Below are positions 25,553-40,500 of a stretch of 64,000 nt of DNA, piece by piece. Below the pieces are notes generated by a model. It did no database searches, was not told the origin of the DNA, and saw only the letters and a program-made list of their open reading frames with translations. The stretch spans positions 671,652 through 735,651 of the forward strand of contig NC_049988.1 of NCBI RefSeq assembly GCF_000003815.2, in the 5' to 3' direction. The translations under genes and the position numbers were made by a program. The stretch is from Branchiostoma floridae (taxonomy: Eukaryota > Chordata > Leptocardii > Amphioxiformes > Branchiostomatidae). Numbering within the stretch: the stretch's first letter is position 1; each line of letters opens with the position of its first letter.

Positions 25553-28500
25553 GTACAGACTTACAAACTCTAAATTTACTAGACATGATAAGTTAGAGTT
25601 TTCTTTAACACAACCAGTTTTTCTCACCTGGCATTGCAATGTCTGTCAGACATCTTCCTCAGAGCTTCTGACTGGAATTCTGCATCTCGCCAGTATATGT
25701 AGCCGATACGTAGTGGCGCTTTCGCGGCAAGAGCACTATCCCAATGTGGCTGAGATTGTACCACCTCGCAGTCTGGATAAGGAAGTCCACCCCTGTGATG
25801 AACCAGGATGAAGGGTGGTACTCAGCCACGTTTGGGATTGTTTTCTCGCCGCGAAAACGCCACCTACATCAGCTACATAGAGTGACGAGAAGCAGAACTC
25901 CAGTTAGAAGCTCTGAGGAAGATTTCTGACAGACATCAAAATGTCAGCACGTGAGAAAAACTGGTTATGTAAAAGAAAACTTCTATGTCCTGTAAATTCA
26001 CTCAACAGGTGACAGTATAATTCCGGACAAACACTCTAATTCTGGAAAACCTTTAATAATTTCAAAATAGATTGAGCAGATGAATTAATATTTGTATGTA
26101 TGATATATGAAAGGATAATGAATATGTAGGTTGCAATTAGATGTCTCTACAAAGAAAGGTCTGCAAAATTCTGACTCAGGTTCCCAGAATTCTGGGAACA
26201 TTCTGGCTCGCAGAATATATACGGGGTATTCATCATCCTTTGCTAATATCATACCTACAATGATATTCATCTGGTTATTTTTAATAATCTATTTTGAAAT
26301 AAATTAAGGTTTTCCGGAATTTAAGTGTTCGTCTGGAATTATACTGTTGCCTGTTTTATTTTATTTCACAGTAATGCAGTAACACTTTTTGCTGTTTTTT
26401 CAATTGCAGCAGTTCCTAATTAAAAGCAACCATCATGAATATCAAAAAAACATAGATTTTCGTACAAAATATACACGTACATTTTCTAATGTTACGGAAC
26501 AATCATTGAATCTTACAAATTATTATATTTCTCTCTTTTCTTTTTTGTTCGTAGTATAATGGACTTTTTTGTGCCTCTCCTGTCAATTCAAGAAATTGAA
26601 AATGCATAGCCATGATGTTCAATTTTTTCACCTATTTTCTGCCATCTAGCATCAGACTAGACAAAAAGGTACACGTACAATGTATAGGTGACCACAAACA
26701 CAAAATAGACTTGTTTTTGCCTTCTAAGCACACATCCAACAATAGTCCTGTGCTCCCTAAGTGTACTATTATATAACATACCTGGGTGTGGACACTGCAC
26801 TCCCCAAATCTCATTTCACAGCGCAATCAGACTCTACCTTCCATTTCAACAGTACTGCACTACAAAAGCACCTTTCCTGTCTCTGTTTGCATTATTAACC
26901 TTGTTATTGACTGTGGCCCACTGCCAAAATTATGTGTGCACATACATTGTACATGAAGCAATGGCCACAAAGCATACAGTGTTATCTAGATCTACCAGTT
27001 TGGTGAGGTATTATCTATTTTGGGGGCTGTTCTGTGATCACTGTGGTAATGACGTTCAGTTTTGCATCAGGGCGATGGGGTGCCTTGAACATGTCAGGTA
27101 TGCCGTCAGTTTCTGACAGGCCATCTAGCATCAATGCGGAGTTGTGACAGTTGGTTTTGCTCCCCCCGTGCACAGGAGTTGTGCCGGCAGCGAATGGCGA
27201 GTAAAGCGACAGAGAAGCCGGAGCCAATGACGAGCCAGTCCCGCTTCAGCAGCCTGTCGGAGGAGCGTGTCCGCAGCCCGTCTAGTCGCAGTAGTACGTC
27301 CTCCTGGTAAGGAAGCTTTAGTCTGTATTGTTTGTTTGTTTGTTTATTTCTATTTATCCAGGGGTACATATCGCCTGGCTGGCGTTTTTCAAAGATCCCT
27401 GGGGGGAAACCCCGTACATACATAACAATGTATCTGTATCTATATAGCCGGTATAACCATCGTTCAGGGTAACACACCAGCTTCACAAGCACGTGGCGCA
27501 GTAGAAGCTGATTATTATACTGAACGATCCGTTACCCCTAACTTTTGCACATCTATCTGCAAGCGTTCTTTAAAACTATCCAGAGAAGATGCCCCTACTG
27601 TGCTTGGTGATTCCACTCTTTGATACAAACAAATTCCACTCTTTGATACAAAATGTAGTTCTGGGAAAGTACAAATTTTTGAACACGTCAATCCTAGGTT
27701 TGTAACTTTTGTATTTGAAGACATGACCGTTTCTTGTTCTTTTTTGAGCTGGTATTAGATGTTATCAGTCGGTACGTCCACCAGTTTATTGGTCATTTTG
27801 TACTTCATGCAAAGTCTGGACATTTTCCTTCTGTCTTCAAGTGACGTCCACTGCAGTTCTGTTTTCATTTTTGTAACACTAGCATCCCTGTTGTACAAAA
27901 TGTAATTGTTTGTACAGAATCTGGCGGCTGGTTCTGTACCCTTTCCATTTTATCTTTGTCTTTCTTGATTAAAAGATTAGCCTTTCAAATTATGAAACCA
28001 ACATGTCCAATACTTTAGGTACATGACTTTGACTTTACATTTGTATTTAGGTCCACTGTACATTTCTGCTATCTACTGTTCAATGTAGTCCTAGGCCTGC
28101 GTACAAAAACATAACAATGTATAGGTTCAGGTTCCATTACAGATCTAGACTGTACCTGAACAAAACTCCCCACCTGTAAGATCTGTCGCACATTATGCTA
28201 TCCCTAAGTCTCAGCTTGGTCATGTTTGGTGTTATGTTGCATGAAACCATGAGGTTATCAGATGAAAATTCAAACATTTTCATTTCAAACATGGTTCTGT
28301 TTGTAAGTTTCAGTGCTGCATTTTACGTCTTTTCCAGAGCAAATTTTTTTTTGCATAAAAGCATCTTCAGTCACAAAGTAATTGGTGTAAATCTATAAGT
28401 TGGTACATGTATGGTACAGTACTGGTACTTAATGATCTGGTATTTTGAACTTGTGCCAAATCTATTTTTATGGTAGTACTGTGTTAGTACAGTACACATT

Positions 28501-31500
28501 TGGTCCTATATTTACATTTAGTACATAAATACACATAAGAGATGAGAGACTGCAAGCAATCATACTGCTTTCTTGATCATACATAACATGCACATTAAGA
28601 TTATACACAGCAAGATACATACAGAAATAGATATAGAAGAACTGATACAGATTCATATAAATCATTCAATAACTGCCCTGTCATTTTGTGTACCATTCGT
28701 AAAACCAAGAAGTACATTATAGAAGAAATGAACATTACTTCATATCACAGATGAAAAAAATAAGATATTTAGTTTAACTTACCAAGCAATGCTGATAGTC
28801 ATTCAGATCAAGTCCCTTTCTCCAAAATGAACTGTTTTTCTTTGCTCAATTTGTTTTGCTTTTCTTGGAGATGTAGACTCATTTATTCTTAAGGTTCACA
28901 GCTTATGTACGTTTTTTTTCTTCTAACCTGACAGTGTATGGATTAACACCCATTACCATAATACTGCAAATTATCATAATGCCACCATATGAATAAGCGA
29001 CAAATTTAAGGAGATCTACTTGTGCAGCAACAGTAATTTTGAGGTATGCACACTTCAGACATCCAGGTGTTCAACACATGGCTTTGATACTGATGCATTC
29101 GAAGACAACAAGGTCAAAAGTTTTCAATTCTTTTTCTTGACAGGAAAGCTCAGTGTGGGAAGAACAGTCGTACATGTACTGTCACCTACAGCACCAGATT
29201 TATAGATAATAATCCTAACGGCGCAAGATGAGCATGATTCAACAGCAACCTTAATATGCTGTTAGTGACCTACAACTCGTGTAGAGCCGTTGCATGATAG
29301 CCCTGATCTACAGTTGAACAGGCAAAATTGAACATACGTCACCATTTTTTCTGCCATTTTCATTTCTACGCCAGCAGTAAAGTTTTACATCATAGAGGTT
29401 GTGACAGACGGAGTAATGGCACAAGTGGCAATGTAACCTCACTACTTGGACTTATGGCTCAAATTCCGTGGATCTGGGGGATATTCCTAAGTATCCCAAT
29501 TCAAACATCCTTGTCTCTTACTTGTTTTTCACATTTGAAAGTAAATGTAAAACAATTCTAAGAGGTCGCTGAAAGTGGAAAATCTTACACTATCCCCTCC
29601 ATAAAACTGTTTGTTTGTTTGTGCCAGTGTGTACCAACTTGAAGGTACAATTTTTCCCTCTTTATTTTGATATCACAACTCAGAATTATCTATTATTCTT
29701 GAGTTTGAAAAGCAATAGATTAAATTGGATTTTCTCTCACCAGCCAAATTGAAGAGCTACATAATTCACCTTTCATAAAAACAAAATGCATTTCATTTTA
29801 TATTATATTTTTACAACTGAGTCTACATCTGGAATGCTAAGATATATTATTATTGATAGCTGTAAAAGATGAGCACACGACACATGACAGTGACATTTAT
29901 CAAGATTCAAATTGTTGCACATTATGGATGTAACTCTAGTAAGTTGTACTATTCTGGTCACATTCATCATAGAGGAGACATGTAATGACTTTAAATCAAG
30001 CCACTTACATATAGTTGTTAGGCAGTCAGGAATGTTAATGCTATAAATAGAAGGCCACACTAGTTTGACTATCTGGTAGAATTGGGTACCAGACTTGCAC
30101 TATGGTACAAACCTCTTTTTTCTTGTTGAACTGGTCACAAAAAAAAGGGTCCGGATTTTGGACGGAGTGAAAAATGACCTGATTATATCGGCAGGGGTTT
30201 ACACATTTTGGCACTTACTGGTTCAAGAAAGTAACAAGAGGGAAGAAAAGGCAAACATAGTGGCAAACATAACCTTCTTGGCATTGCCAAGTATGACAGG
30301 TAACAATATATCCCTGGCTATAGAGTATACATGTACATGCATTGGGTGTATTTCTGCTAGGTAGGTACATTTGTAGGTAGTTATTTTGACCAGGTTGCAC
30401 CATGATATCCCAGTAGGTTCATTCAAATTCAGATCACAGGTTATATACTAGGCTTTTGCTTGCTTTTTTTTTGTTTATTTGCGCACCCAGTAAACTGCCT
30501 CAAGTTGTAACTGTGCCAGTTTGATATGGTGATTACATTAGCTGCATAAGACCAGACTGTATGGTTAAACTCTTTAACAACATGGTTTAGAAATGAGTGG
30601 TTCTGCTCAAACATGGGACCTTCAGTTTAACTATTCAAAAGGACTGCAACGTTCACCCCTATCAGCAACATGCAAATTAGTGTGCGGATCATCAAAGGAT
30701 GGATGAGGATCAAACCCTGACCAAGCTAGCGATGCATATCTATGATCTAGCATACCAATGGCTTAACCTTCCTTGCTAAAGACTAAGCATGCATGGTGAT
30801 GCCAATGGAGCTGTCCCTGGTGCTGAATTCTTGAAAGCTTTGCATTTAGTAGGATGGGTGGCCTGGCAATCTCTTTAGTGACTTGGCAAGTTGGTTAAGT
30901 AGTCTAATGACAAAAATGAAAAAATAGTACGTATAGAAATTTAGGTTCATCTTAGCTATCATAACAGAAGACTGAATGGGAAGTCTGTTAGTAACATGTA
31001 CATGTAATGATACATGATGTAGCGTACGTACTGCTCCAAAGGATGGATGCGGATCAAACCCTGACCTAGCGATGCATATCTTTAGGATTTAGCAGCAGCA
31101 TGTGAATAGCTTAACCTTTGTTACTAAAGACTAAGCATGCATGGTTATGCCACTGTCCTTGGTGCTGAATTCTTGAAAGCTTTGCATTTATAGGGATGTG
31201 GGGTCTGCCAAGCTCTTTAGTAACATGGCAAGTTGGTTAAGTAGTCTAAGGTAATAACAAAAATGAAAAAAATAGTACATAATTTTTATAGAAATTAATG
31301 TTCATCTTAGCTTCTGTATTTTAACAGAAGACTGAATGGGAAGTCTGTTAGTAACATGTACATGTAATGATACATGATGTAGCGCACACACTGCAGGACT
31401 GGTATAGGAAGGAAATATATTGTTTTATGTTGTGATTCTTTCTCTATTTTGGTAAGAGCCAATTGTTGTATTGTCAAATTTGGCAATTACCATGTTTCGG

Positions 31501-34500
31501 CAGTACTAACTTGATCTAATTCTGCAAAAGGTTGACAAGTAGTTTATTTTTGTATGGGGAGGTAGAACTAGGACACAACATGTAAAATGTTGTATTTGCT
31601 CAGATATGTTGGCTTTCTAGTTAGACTATAATATTGCAGTCTTGAATGACTCCATTTGTGTTTGGGAAATTTTTACAGAGAATGCTTTAATTTGAGACTA
31701 ATAGTCTTTTGTTATGCATATAATAAAAAATTCTATCCCTTTCTTAGTAATAAAAATATAGCGCATCCTTGCTACAATATGTTTAGAATACAAATGACCC
31801 CAAACATAGTTCCAGTTGAAAGAATTCTTGAAAACTTACTGTTAGTATTCTCTCTTCCCTTATGTGAGTGTGAGTGAGTGTGCGTGTGTGTGTAGGATAA
31901 TGAATAGCCCAAGGCCTTAACTAATGTCACAAGAAAGTATTTCACATTTCCATTGACAGAATAAGTAACCCATAAGGTTTGGCAATCACAAAGTTTTCAG
32001 TGCTTTCTCGTCACTCCATTGACGTCAGTGCCCCACCTACACCCCTGCTGTGGGCGTCTGAAATTACTTTCTATTTGTGATGGAACATCATGCCGGCATT
32101 TCTGTATCAATCATAACTCCTCCACAACCTTTGAGAAAATTAAGTTCTTTTTCTTCCTGCCAGGTTGTATATTAAAGAAAGTAATTGTAGCCATTTGAAG
32201 ATACTGTTAATTCTGTTACATACATGTATATTTATAGGCTTGTTATTGGATGAGGCAGCAGCTAAAAATACCAGTTCTTAAGCTTGTTCATATAGTTTTC
32301 CTTTAATTGGTTAGTCTTGGTTTGAAATGTAGATGTAGAAATATTGTTACAGTAGTAGAAATTTACAATGCACAGACAGGTAAATAAGACCAACTTTATA
32401 CGTGTAGTATGCACCTATCCCAGGCTTAATTTATCCTACTTAACATATTATTATATTTACTTCAGAAGATAGTAATCTTATAGATGTGTGGCATTATGCT
32501 AGAGGACTTCAACGATTTCTTTCCAAAACTCAACTTTTGTGTAAAGAAAAATATCCTAAAATTTTCTTCATCAGTTCGTCATGTACATGTAAGATGTAAC
32601 TCTACTGCTAGGGTCACGGTACAATACATTACATTGTAACATCAGTGAAGAAATGTATGTTTTAATCATGGTGCACTGAATAAGAGATGATTGGAGACAA
32701 GCCAGGTAGTCCCTAGAGGCTAGCTAAAACAAAGCAACGCCAGGACCTGCCGCCAGTTTGACGTCACGGGTGATGTCAGAGGAAGACCTTGACTTTTCCC
32801 TGTAGAGTTTGCTGCTTCGCTTGGCCGTATTCCATACCACCCGCGATCAATTATCGTCTTAAACGATTGTGTGGTATGAAATGCGTGGGTACAGTTTAGT
32901 AATTTGATATCACCGTGTCATTTGGGGAGTTAAAAGATAGCTATTCTTTTATCCTAGATGTCCACGTTCAAGGTTCAAGTCTTTTACAATCATAGTGATA
33001 TCAGAAAAAAGAGGTATTGTTATGTTTAAAATTTGGTATATTGAGAGAAATTAGAGCATTTCACATTAAATGCACTATAGTTCTTCTTTTTCAATTACAG
33101 CATATTCCTTCTACATACTATTAGTTTCTCCCAGTAACATCGACTCATGTCTATGTCTTTTATCGTTAAGTTGTTTTTGTATATTTGCTATGTAATTTTA
33201 TTCTAGCTGAGTGTATAGAGATTGGAACAAAATGTCAGCAAAGCTATGATCATAGCATCTATACAAATATATGTAGAGATTTATTGAGTTTGTAAGATGT
33301 TAATTATTAGTGAGTTATTGATAGATATAATGACTACCTGATCTTTTATATCACCCAGCTGCTATTATGTAATTAATTGATGCCCATCTTTGTTGACCGT
33401 GAGTTCCCTTGACAGTATCACGGTTATTCTTAGATCTGCCGCTCTGAGCCCTCTGAGATCCCAGCGATGTATGCAACAAGCCCCCTCCCTGCCATTTGCA
33501 TAGATATGGCCTGGCGGAGAATTATGAAAGCCGCCCCCTTGTATCGTGCTTAATGACGACGCCTCCCCGTAGGTTTCCCCTTAATGCATCCTCATTGGAC
33601 TGTTACAACGTGAAGTGGAGGAGCTGTGTGTAGTGCGGCGGAATGGTCCTACCTGCAACAACAGAGAGAATATTTTCTATGGCCTTCAGAGTAAGGTAAG
33701 ACATGGCTGTCTATGGGCCGCTTCATTAGCAAACTGTCTGGTGAGTGGTTGAGATTCCGGACACGACGGATTGTCGCTCGGAGGTCGGAACATCGGCCAC
33801 ATGTTGCTCTCTGATATCGTGTAATGCTCCCAGCACGTTTCAGGGCAGGGAAGAGGTTTTGGGACAATGTTTATAGCTGCCTTCTGATGTGGCTTTATAT
33901 TTCACTGGTTATCTGTGTCAGAGCATTGCTGGAATATAAATCTTGCCGTTTTTGTGGATAGAATCGAAATTTGTGCTTTCCTGCTCATCTTGTATATGGA
34001 GACATACTGACTAAGAATGATGCTGTGTACATTGTACATGGAATTGACCTTGCAAAAATTGTACTTTGCTTGCACATTTCTTAGTGTTATTATTTGCATC
34101 ATTTGAAAGGTGTTGACAAATGCAATTAAGACAAAATCTTTCTTATCTCATTAGAAGACAAATGGAGGAAGATTTGTAACAGATTAGAGAAATTAGATTA
34201 TCCTTGTGTTGATCCCTGGATGATAACATATGTTAATGGCCACACCTTCAAAAACGTAGTTTTAACAGGCAGCACCCAGAGAGAATACTTCCTCTTGAAT
34301 ATTTGATAGGCTTTGAAAATTCTCCCGGATTCATATATTGATGTTGACAGTACAATTTTTTTGTGCAAAATTGTAGTAGATAATATTATCTAGATTACAT
34401 TTTCAAGCTCATAAGGATATATACATAATGCTTGCCCTTGATTAGAGTGCATCTACTAAAATTTCAAGACTATGTGATGAAACGCTGTGCATTCTATCTG

Positions 34501-37500
34501 TTTTTGTTATCAGTTCACAACTTCAAAAAATTGATTCTTAAGTCCAATGTATGATGCTCCAAATACATATTGATATGATCAGGTTCAACAAATGAGATTT
34601 GCCTAGTTTTTTTTACACCATTCTCTATCCACCAGCTCAGCAATCTACATAAAGTTTAAGCCCATCTATACATCAAAACACGCTTGGAGGCAATTTCGCT
34701 TTGATAAGATCCTGACAGAAGAAGCTCTTCCGCTTTCAGGCATCAAATGGAAATTCTAGACAAGAGATATTTTTGTCCCTGCACACATTATGAAGCAGAT
34801 TCACATATTTTTTGTTATCTGTACCCCGTTTATTCCCAGATGCCGATATAATAACCGTTCCCAGCACACATAGGGCACCCCCAGGGGTTGCAGTGGGATA
34901 AATGGGGCAAAGAGCAGGGCGTTAACCGGGGGGAAATAACAAGACAAATGAGACCCAATGAAGGCCCTGTACCTCCAAAATAGACGTGATTCCTACTGAC
35001 GGTCACTGGGATGTGTGCCGACTACAGAATGAATAATTCAGCATAATTATCAGTGGGAAGGCTGCGATTCCTGTTTCTTGAGGTAACAAAAGGGCTAACG
35101 GTGCTCCAGATGGGATCTTCAGTAGAGATGTCTCCTTCTTTGTCCGACTGACCTTCACACCTTGTCCGCGGGCAGCGTTATTTGTCACGTCGTTTAGCGC
35201 CCGTACCAAGCCTCCGTAGTGGGATGACTGTAAACCCTTGTCGTAGCATATGTCTCATCACGTTAGCGAGAGAACCAGTGTCCCCGCTCATGGGGTTTTG
35301 GGTGCAGCTGAATGTAGTAGGAAGGGTGGGCCGATGTCATGGCAAGATACCACTGGCTAAGACCCTTATGCAGGTTTGTGACCAACCCTTGCTGTGCCAT
35401 GCACTGGTAAGAACCATTTTCCTCCATACATTTCTGTCAGTAAGACAAATAGCTTTAGTCTAGCAATACCAGCATGGCTTCTCACATGTAAGGTAGCTCT
35501 TACCTTGTGGGAGGGTGATTCAACTGTGAGCAGGAGTCATTGGTCATGACATAATGACTAAGTGTACCTTTGTTGGCAAATATCAACACCAAGCTTGCAT
35601 AACTCAATGCTCTGATATTAATACAGCAAATTTAGACTCAACAGGAGCCAAAATAGCATCATCATGATGCAATACAATTTTGTTAGCCATGAAATGCTAC
35701 TACATAGAAATAGTAACTTGCAACTGTTTTGATGCAGGCATTAATTCCTTTTTTCAAATTGATATGAATTAGATGTGGAAATGGATCTAAAAATATCTTA
35801 CAAGCATACATTTTTTGTAAGTTACTGAAATTTAAGTGAAGTGTTTGAAAAGTATTAATTGACAAGTAGTCTTTAAAATCTTGTGAGTTGTGACCCCATC
35901 ATCTTGGCATCTTTAATGAGGGTATTGTGGTCAAACCACTTGTAAATGGAAGCGAATGGATTTTAAGATCACTTGTCATCATTATTCCCAGAATAAGTGC
36001 TGCTGATTTTCTATCCCCATGTTTGGGATAAGCTATAATCTGATTTTAACTGTCATACATGTACATGTGTATATTAGTATGTCATAACTACAATTTACAA
36101 TCTACTACTTCTGTTTCTATCTGTACTAACTGGAGTATGACTAATCCAATATTATTGATTATTGTATTGATTGAAGGTATTATTTTCATTATTTCCATCA
36201 GTAGTTACCATGATTATTATATATTGTATGTTATTTTTTGTTTGTATGTTTACTGTTAGCCAAATATGAGTTGTTCTATTTGTAGTAAAGCAGGGAAAGT
36301 AGCACTAAAATGGGCAACCCTGGGTAAAAATGACAAAAAAAAGAATGATAAATAGATATCTCAAAATGTACGGCCTACATTTTTTTTTTCAAATTTGCAT
36401 TTTCTTCTAGTTTAGGTCACACCTACGTCATGCTAAATTGAAATGTCAACATTATGATAAGCAAAGAATAGATCCAAAAAGGTCACATTATCATGTGGAA
36501 AATATGCTGATTGTCAGATGTAAATTTTCCTCTCAAGTTTTTATGTTTCCCAAAGGCAGAACATATTGTTTTTGCTGGTGTGTTCTTCCTCTTTCTTCTT
36601 CTTCTGTCATGAACCAATCAGAGTAGTTTCAAACTACCATTGACATTCAGCATATTCACTGTTTCAGCAAATTTGAACAACATAGTAGCTATTACAGCAA
36701 ATATGAACAATTACAGGTTGTAATCATGGAAAACCTGCATTGGTAATTACATGTATTACGATAGCAAAACCTCTATTTCTTTTGCAATTACATGTATGAG
36801 ATAGCAGAACCTGACAGTGTATTGGTTTCATACATGTAAACAGCAAATTACTAGGAGGGAAACATCCTGCATTTTCTAAAAAATGCTGCCCTTCTAGTTT
36901 TATCGATGTTTTGTGTTGTCTTCTTGTTGAAGCATGAAAAAACAAGCATGTGAATAAGGGCGACCTACAAATATGTCTTCTTCACAATTTTTCAGTCAAC
37001 CCCTGCAAAATAGACTGTGTAATATAATGGCATTATGAAGAAGCCTATTTGTTCTGAACTACTTCCCAAACCCATGCACTTAGTAACTACTCCCTTAATG
37101 GACTTAATTTTCTTCAAGGTTGTAGTGGTTTACACTTAAGCCCCTTGTGGATAGTTATATATGGAAAGGACTACGAAAAAGTGTCATGTTTCCGGCTAAT
37201 ATTGGAACGACCCTAGCAATAGTACTGCAGACCCTAGCCTATATGTTTGGCTAGTATAAAATTTCAATCTGACATCCGGTTAACCAAATTCAAAACAGAC
37301 CTCTTGTACTTTACGTCATGTTAACTGTTTGATACTTTCAACAGCTGATGTAAGAATGTGTAGTAAATATTGTACTTTTCTGTTACTAAGTTTAGTAATA
37401 TACAATCTGTATATCAGAGTATACAATATTTTGATGTTGGAAGTACCAATGCCATCAGCATTTCAGTCTTACATTGCTTAACTATGTTTGTTGGATTACC

Positions 37501-40500
37501 TCAGGAAGATCTACAAAAACATTCACATGAAGAGAATCCCTATAACAATTGTGTGTATACCTACTACCTACCAACCCTATTTTTTTCAGATCTGTAATCA
37601 GAAACATAACATTTGTTGCTAAGGCCTCAAGATTGACACTTACAATCTGCAGTGTCTTGTTACAGATGAAAATGCAGATAATTTGCAATTTTATTTGATA
37701 GAAAATAGGTTTTCAAAGCAAGTATTACTCTCAGGTATTTGAATAAAGGTTTTTAGAACTTAGCAAAATTTATGACAATTTGCAATAGCACAGTTACATT
37801 GTAATTGGCATAATAAATCACGTGTAAATGTTTGTTTAGAATACCAGATCAACATCATACAATATTGATATTATGTGCTGATAGGATGTTGCTAAAAGTG
37901 ATTAATCTTTTACCTTGCTAAATTAAAAGTAGATTCAATGTTAGTATGGAGGTGTGAAGTTTTTCAGATTGGAAGTCCATTTCAATTTCATAATGCAACT
38001 TTTACTGAATATATACAGTAACTGTAAACGCATTTAAGTTTGCGGGGATTTAATTTTGCGGCAGGGAGAAGATTGAGTTTTAAGTTCGCAGTAGCACAAT
38101 AGCCTGTAGTAAAAAATGTTCGCGTTCGGTGAAAACGGCGAATATAAAACCAACGCGAACATTTCTGCATTTCTGCAGTACTATAGCAGCAGTAGTGTAG
38201 AATTAGACATATTCCCTTACTTCATCCATAATTCAGCTTCTAAGTTCCGCCTGTGAAATTCTTGCCTAAATGTCATGCACCAGTTCCCGTCACCACCAAT
38301 CTTACTTTCATCTGTCATGACCTGCCGTGCCAATATTTTACACAGTTCCCAGTCTGCACAACATGCTGTCTTTGTGATTCAAAGTGGTTTGCTTCCATTT
38401 CCACTAGACAATTGCAAAAGGACCATGTGACGGGTTTGTTAGTGCCAGCTTGTGTATGTGACCACGTGTGTGTGTATGTATTTAATGGTCCATTAGCAAG
38501 AGCAGTCAAAGTACATTTTGTACTGAGCTACTAGGTTTTCTTGGTCACATGGTAGCATTTCATAGGTAACAGTACCCTGTTTGGCTTGAAGCCTAGAAAT
38601 CTTGTGTCAAGTCCTCTGTAATGCTTTGACATTGTGCCCTTGGAGAAAGCACGTAGCACAAATTCCCTCATGCATGTAACTCAGGTGAAAGTAAGTACCA
38701 AGCTTCAGTTGGGGCTTTCCTCTGATGGGACACTAGATGTAAATGGAGGTCCTGTGTTTGAGGAGAGAAGCATCTTGAACACGTAAAACACCACACTTAA
38801 TTAATCAAAAATAGTAAGAATTCTCCTTAGCGTGAATTGATCAAATCTGTCTGGATATGCAGCTTGTACTCTTCAGTACAAACCTGGTGTGTTACGCCAT
38901 ATGGTCACTTATATTATAAGCAAAATCCTGGTTTGAGGCGTTCAACTGGAAGTTGGAAAACCAGATACAGGTTTTCTGTTATTTCAGATATAGCTTTATA
39001 GGCCAAATTTCACATCGCAATGCTAGTCACCATATGGTTATGTGTAGTGATGTTGACATTGTTGTATTGCATTGTTTATTAGTAGGACCATTTTTGACAC
39101 ACTTCTCATTGTTTCAATCAAGAGTTTCAATTTTCAAATACCATAATTTTTGTTTTCTTTGAGACTTACCTTTGCAGCAAGAGAGGAAAGGAGTGATTGA
39201 AGTTTGCAGGTGGAACACTTTAGAATCTGTAGAAATGTGCAGTTTTGTGATTTTATGGTTGAGGTCACTGCAAAAATGCCACCACAAACTTGTCAAAATG
39301 TACAATTTATTGCAGCTTTAAGTTAAGGAATACTTAATTGAGTGAGTGAGTGAATTGACTTCTCTTGTACTCTTGTGAGAACTCCCTGTGACATGTGTGT
39401 ACTGTATTGTATTAGTGACATAATGTTTAACAGTTTTGTTGTTTTCATGTGTTGTTATAGGAGTGAAGAGCCAGTCTCCTCCAATATGGACATCTCCACT
39501 GGACACATCGTTTTGGTAAGGATCTTATGTACTTACCTGTTTGTCTTCTGTTAGCTGTCATTGATATCATAGAACTAACTATAATTTCCAACACAAAAAT
39601 TGGACTCACCCAAATTTTCAACTGAACAGCACCAGTCTTTGTCAAGGGATGAACAATCCACTGCTGTTGTGACGTCACGTTATGCAGATAGAACACGTGA
39701 CTCAGTAAGCAGTGGATCATGAATGTACGTTGCAGGAAGTCTATGGCGCCCTCCGTCTCTGTTCAGGGATGGCTGTAAAGCTGTAAACAAGATAGCTTCT
39801 TTGATCCCTTTAGCAAAAAGGTGGGCTATTGATATTGTACATCAATGGCATTATAGTTCACTCACAGGTAAACAATAAGGGCAGTCCATTGTTATCAAAA
39901 TTGTCTTGGTTATAGTTTAGGAAGACAGATCCCTTTCCTCTCGTTTGCCTTCCATATGCTGCCGCAGTCAAAGTCAGGTACCCATTTTTACACCTGGCTG
40001 GAGTGAGAAAGTTTTGTGCCTTCCCAAAGACACAATGTCTGGCCAGGAATGGGACCTGTGACCTCTCGATCTTGTGTCCGCCAGCCAAGCCACTTACCCA
40101 TACATTGTCACAGGGTTATGTTTCCACAATAATCTACCACTGAAATATTGGCAGGTAAGAATTACATGGTTGTGTGCAAGAGATCTCCAATGTATTCTGT
40201 ATAACAGTATCTCCTTTCATGCTGCACCTGTCCATGGTGCTGAATCCATTGCTGCTAGCATAAATGAAATAACATGGAGCGTTTTTCAACCCTACATTAT
40301 CTGTCAGTGAAAAGAAAGTAGGGATAATGTTTGATAAGGTGTTCCAGACTGGGTGATAAAAGCTGTACCACACAGGCTTCAAGGCAATAGGGGCTGCACG
40401 AGCAACCTCCATGGAGGAGCTCTACAGAGCACCTCCATGGAGGTTGCTCGTACAGCCCTCCAGCTCCACGAAACGGGCTCTACGCACTAATGAATGCAAA

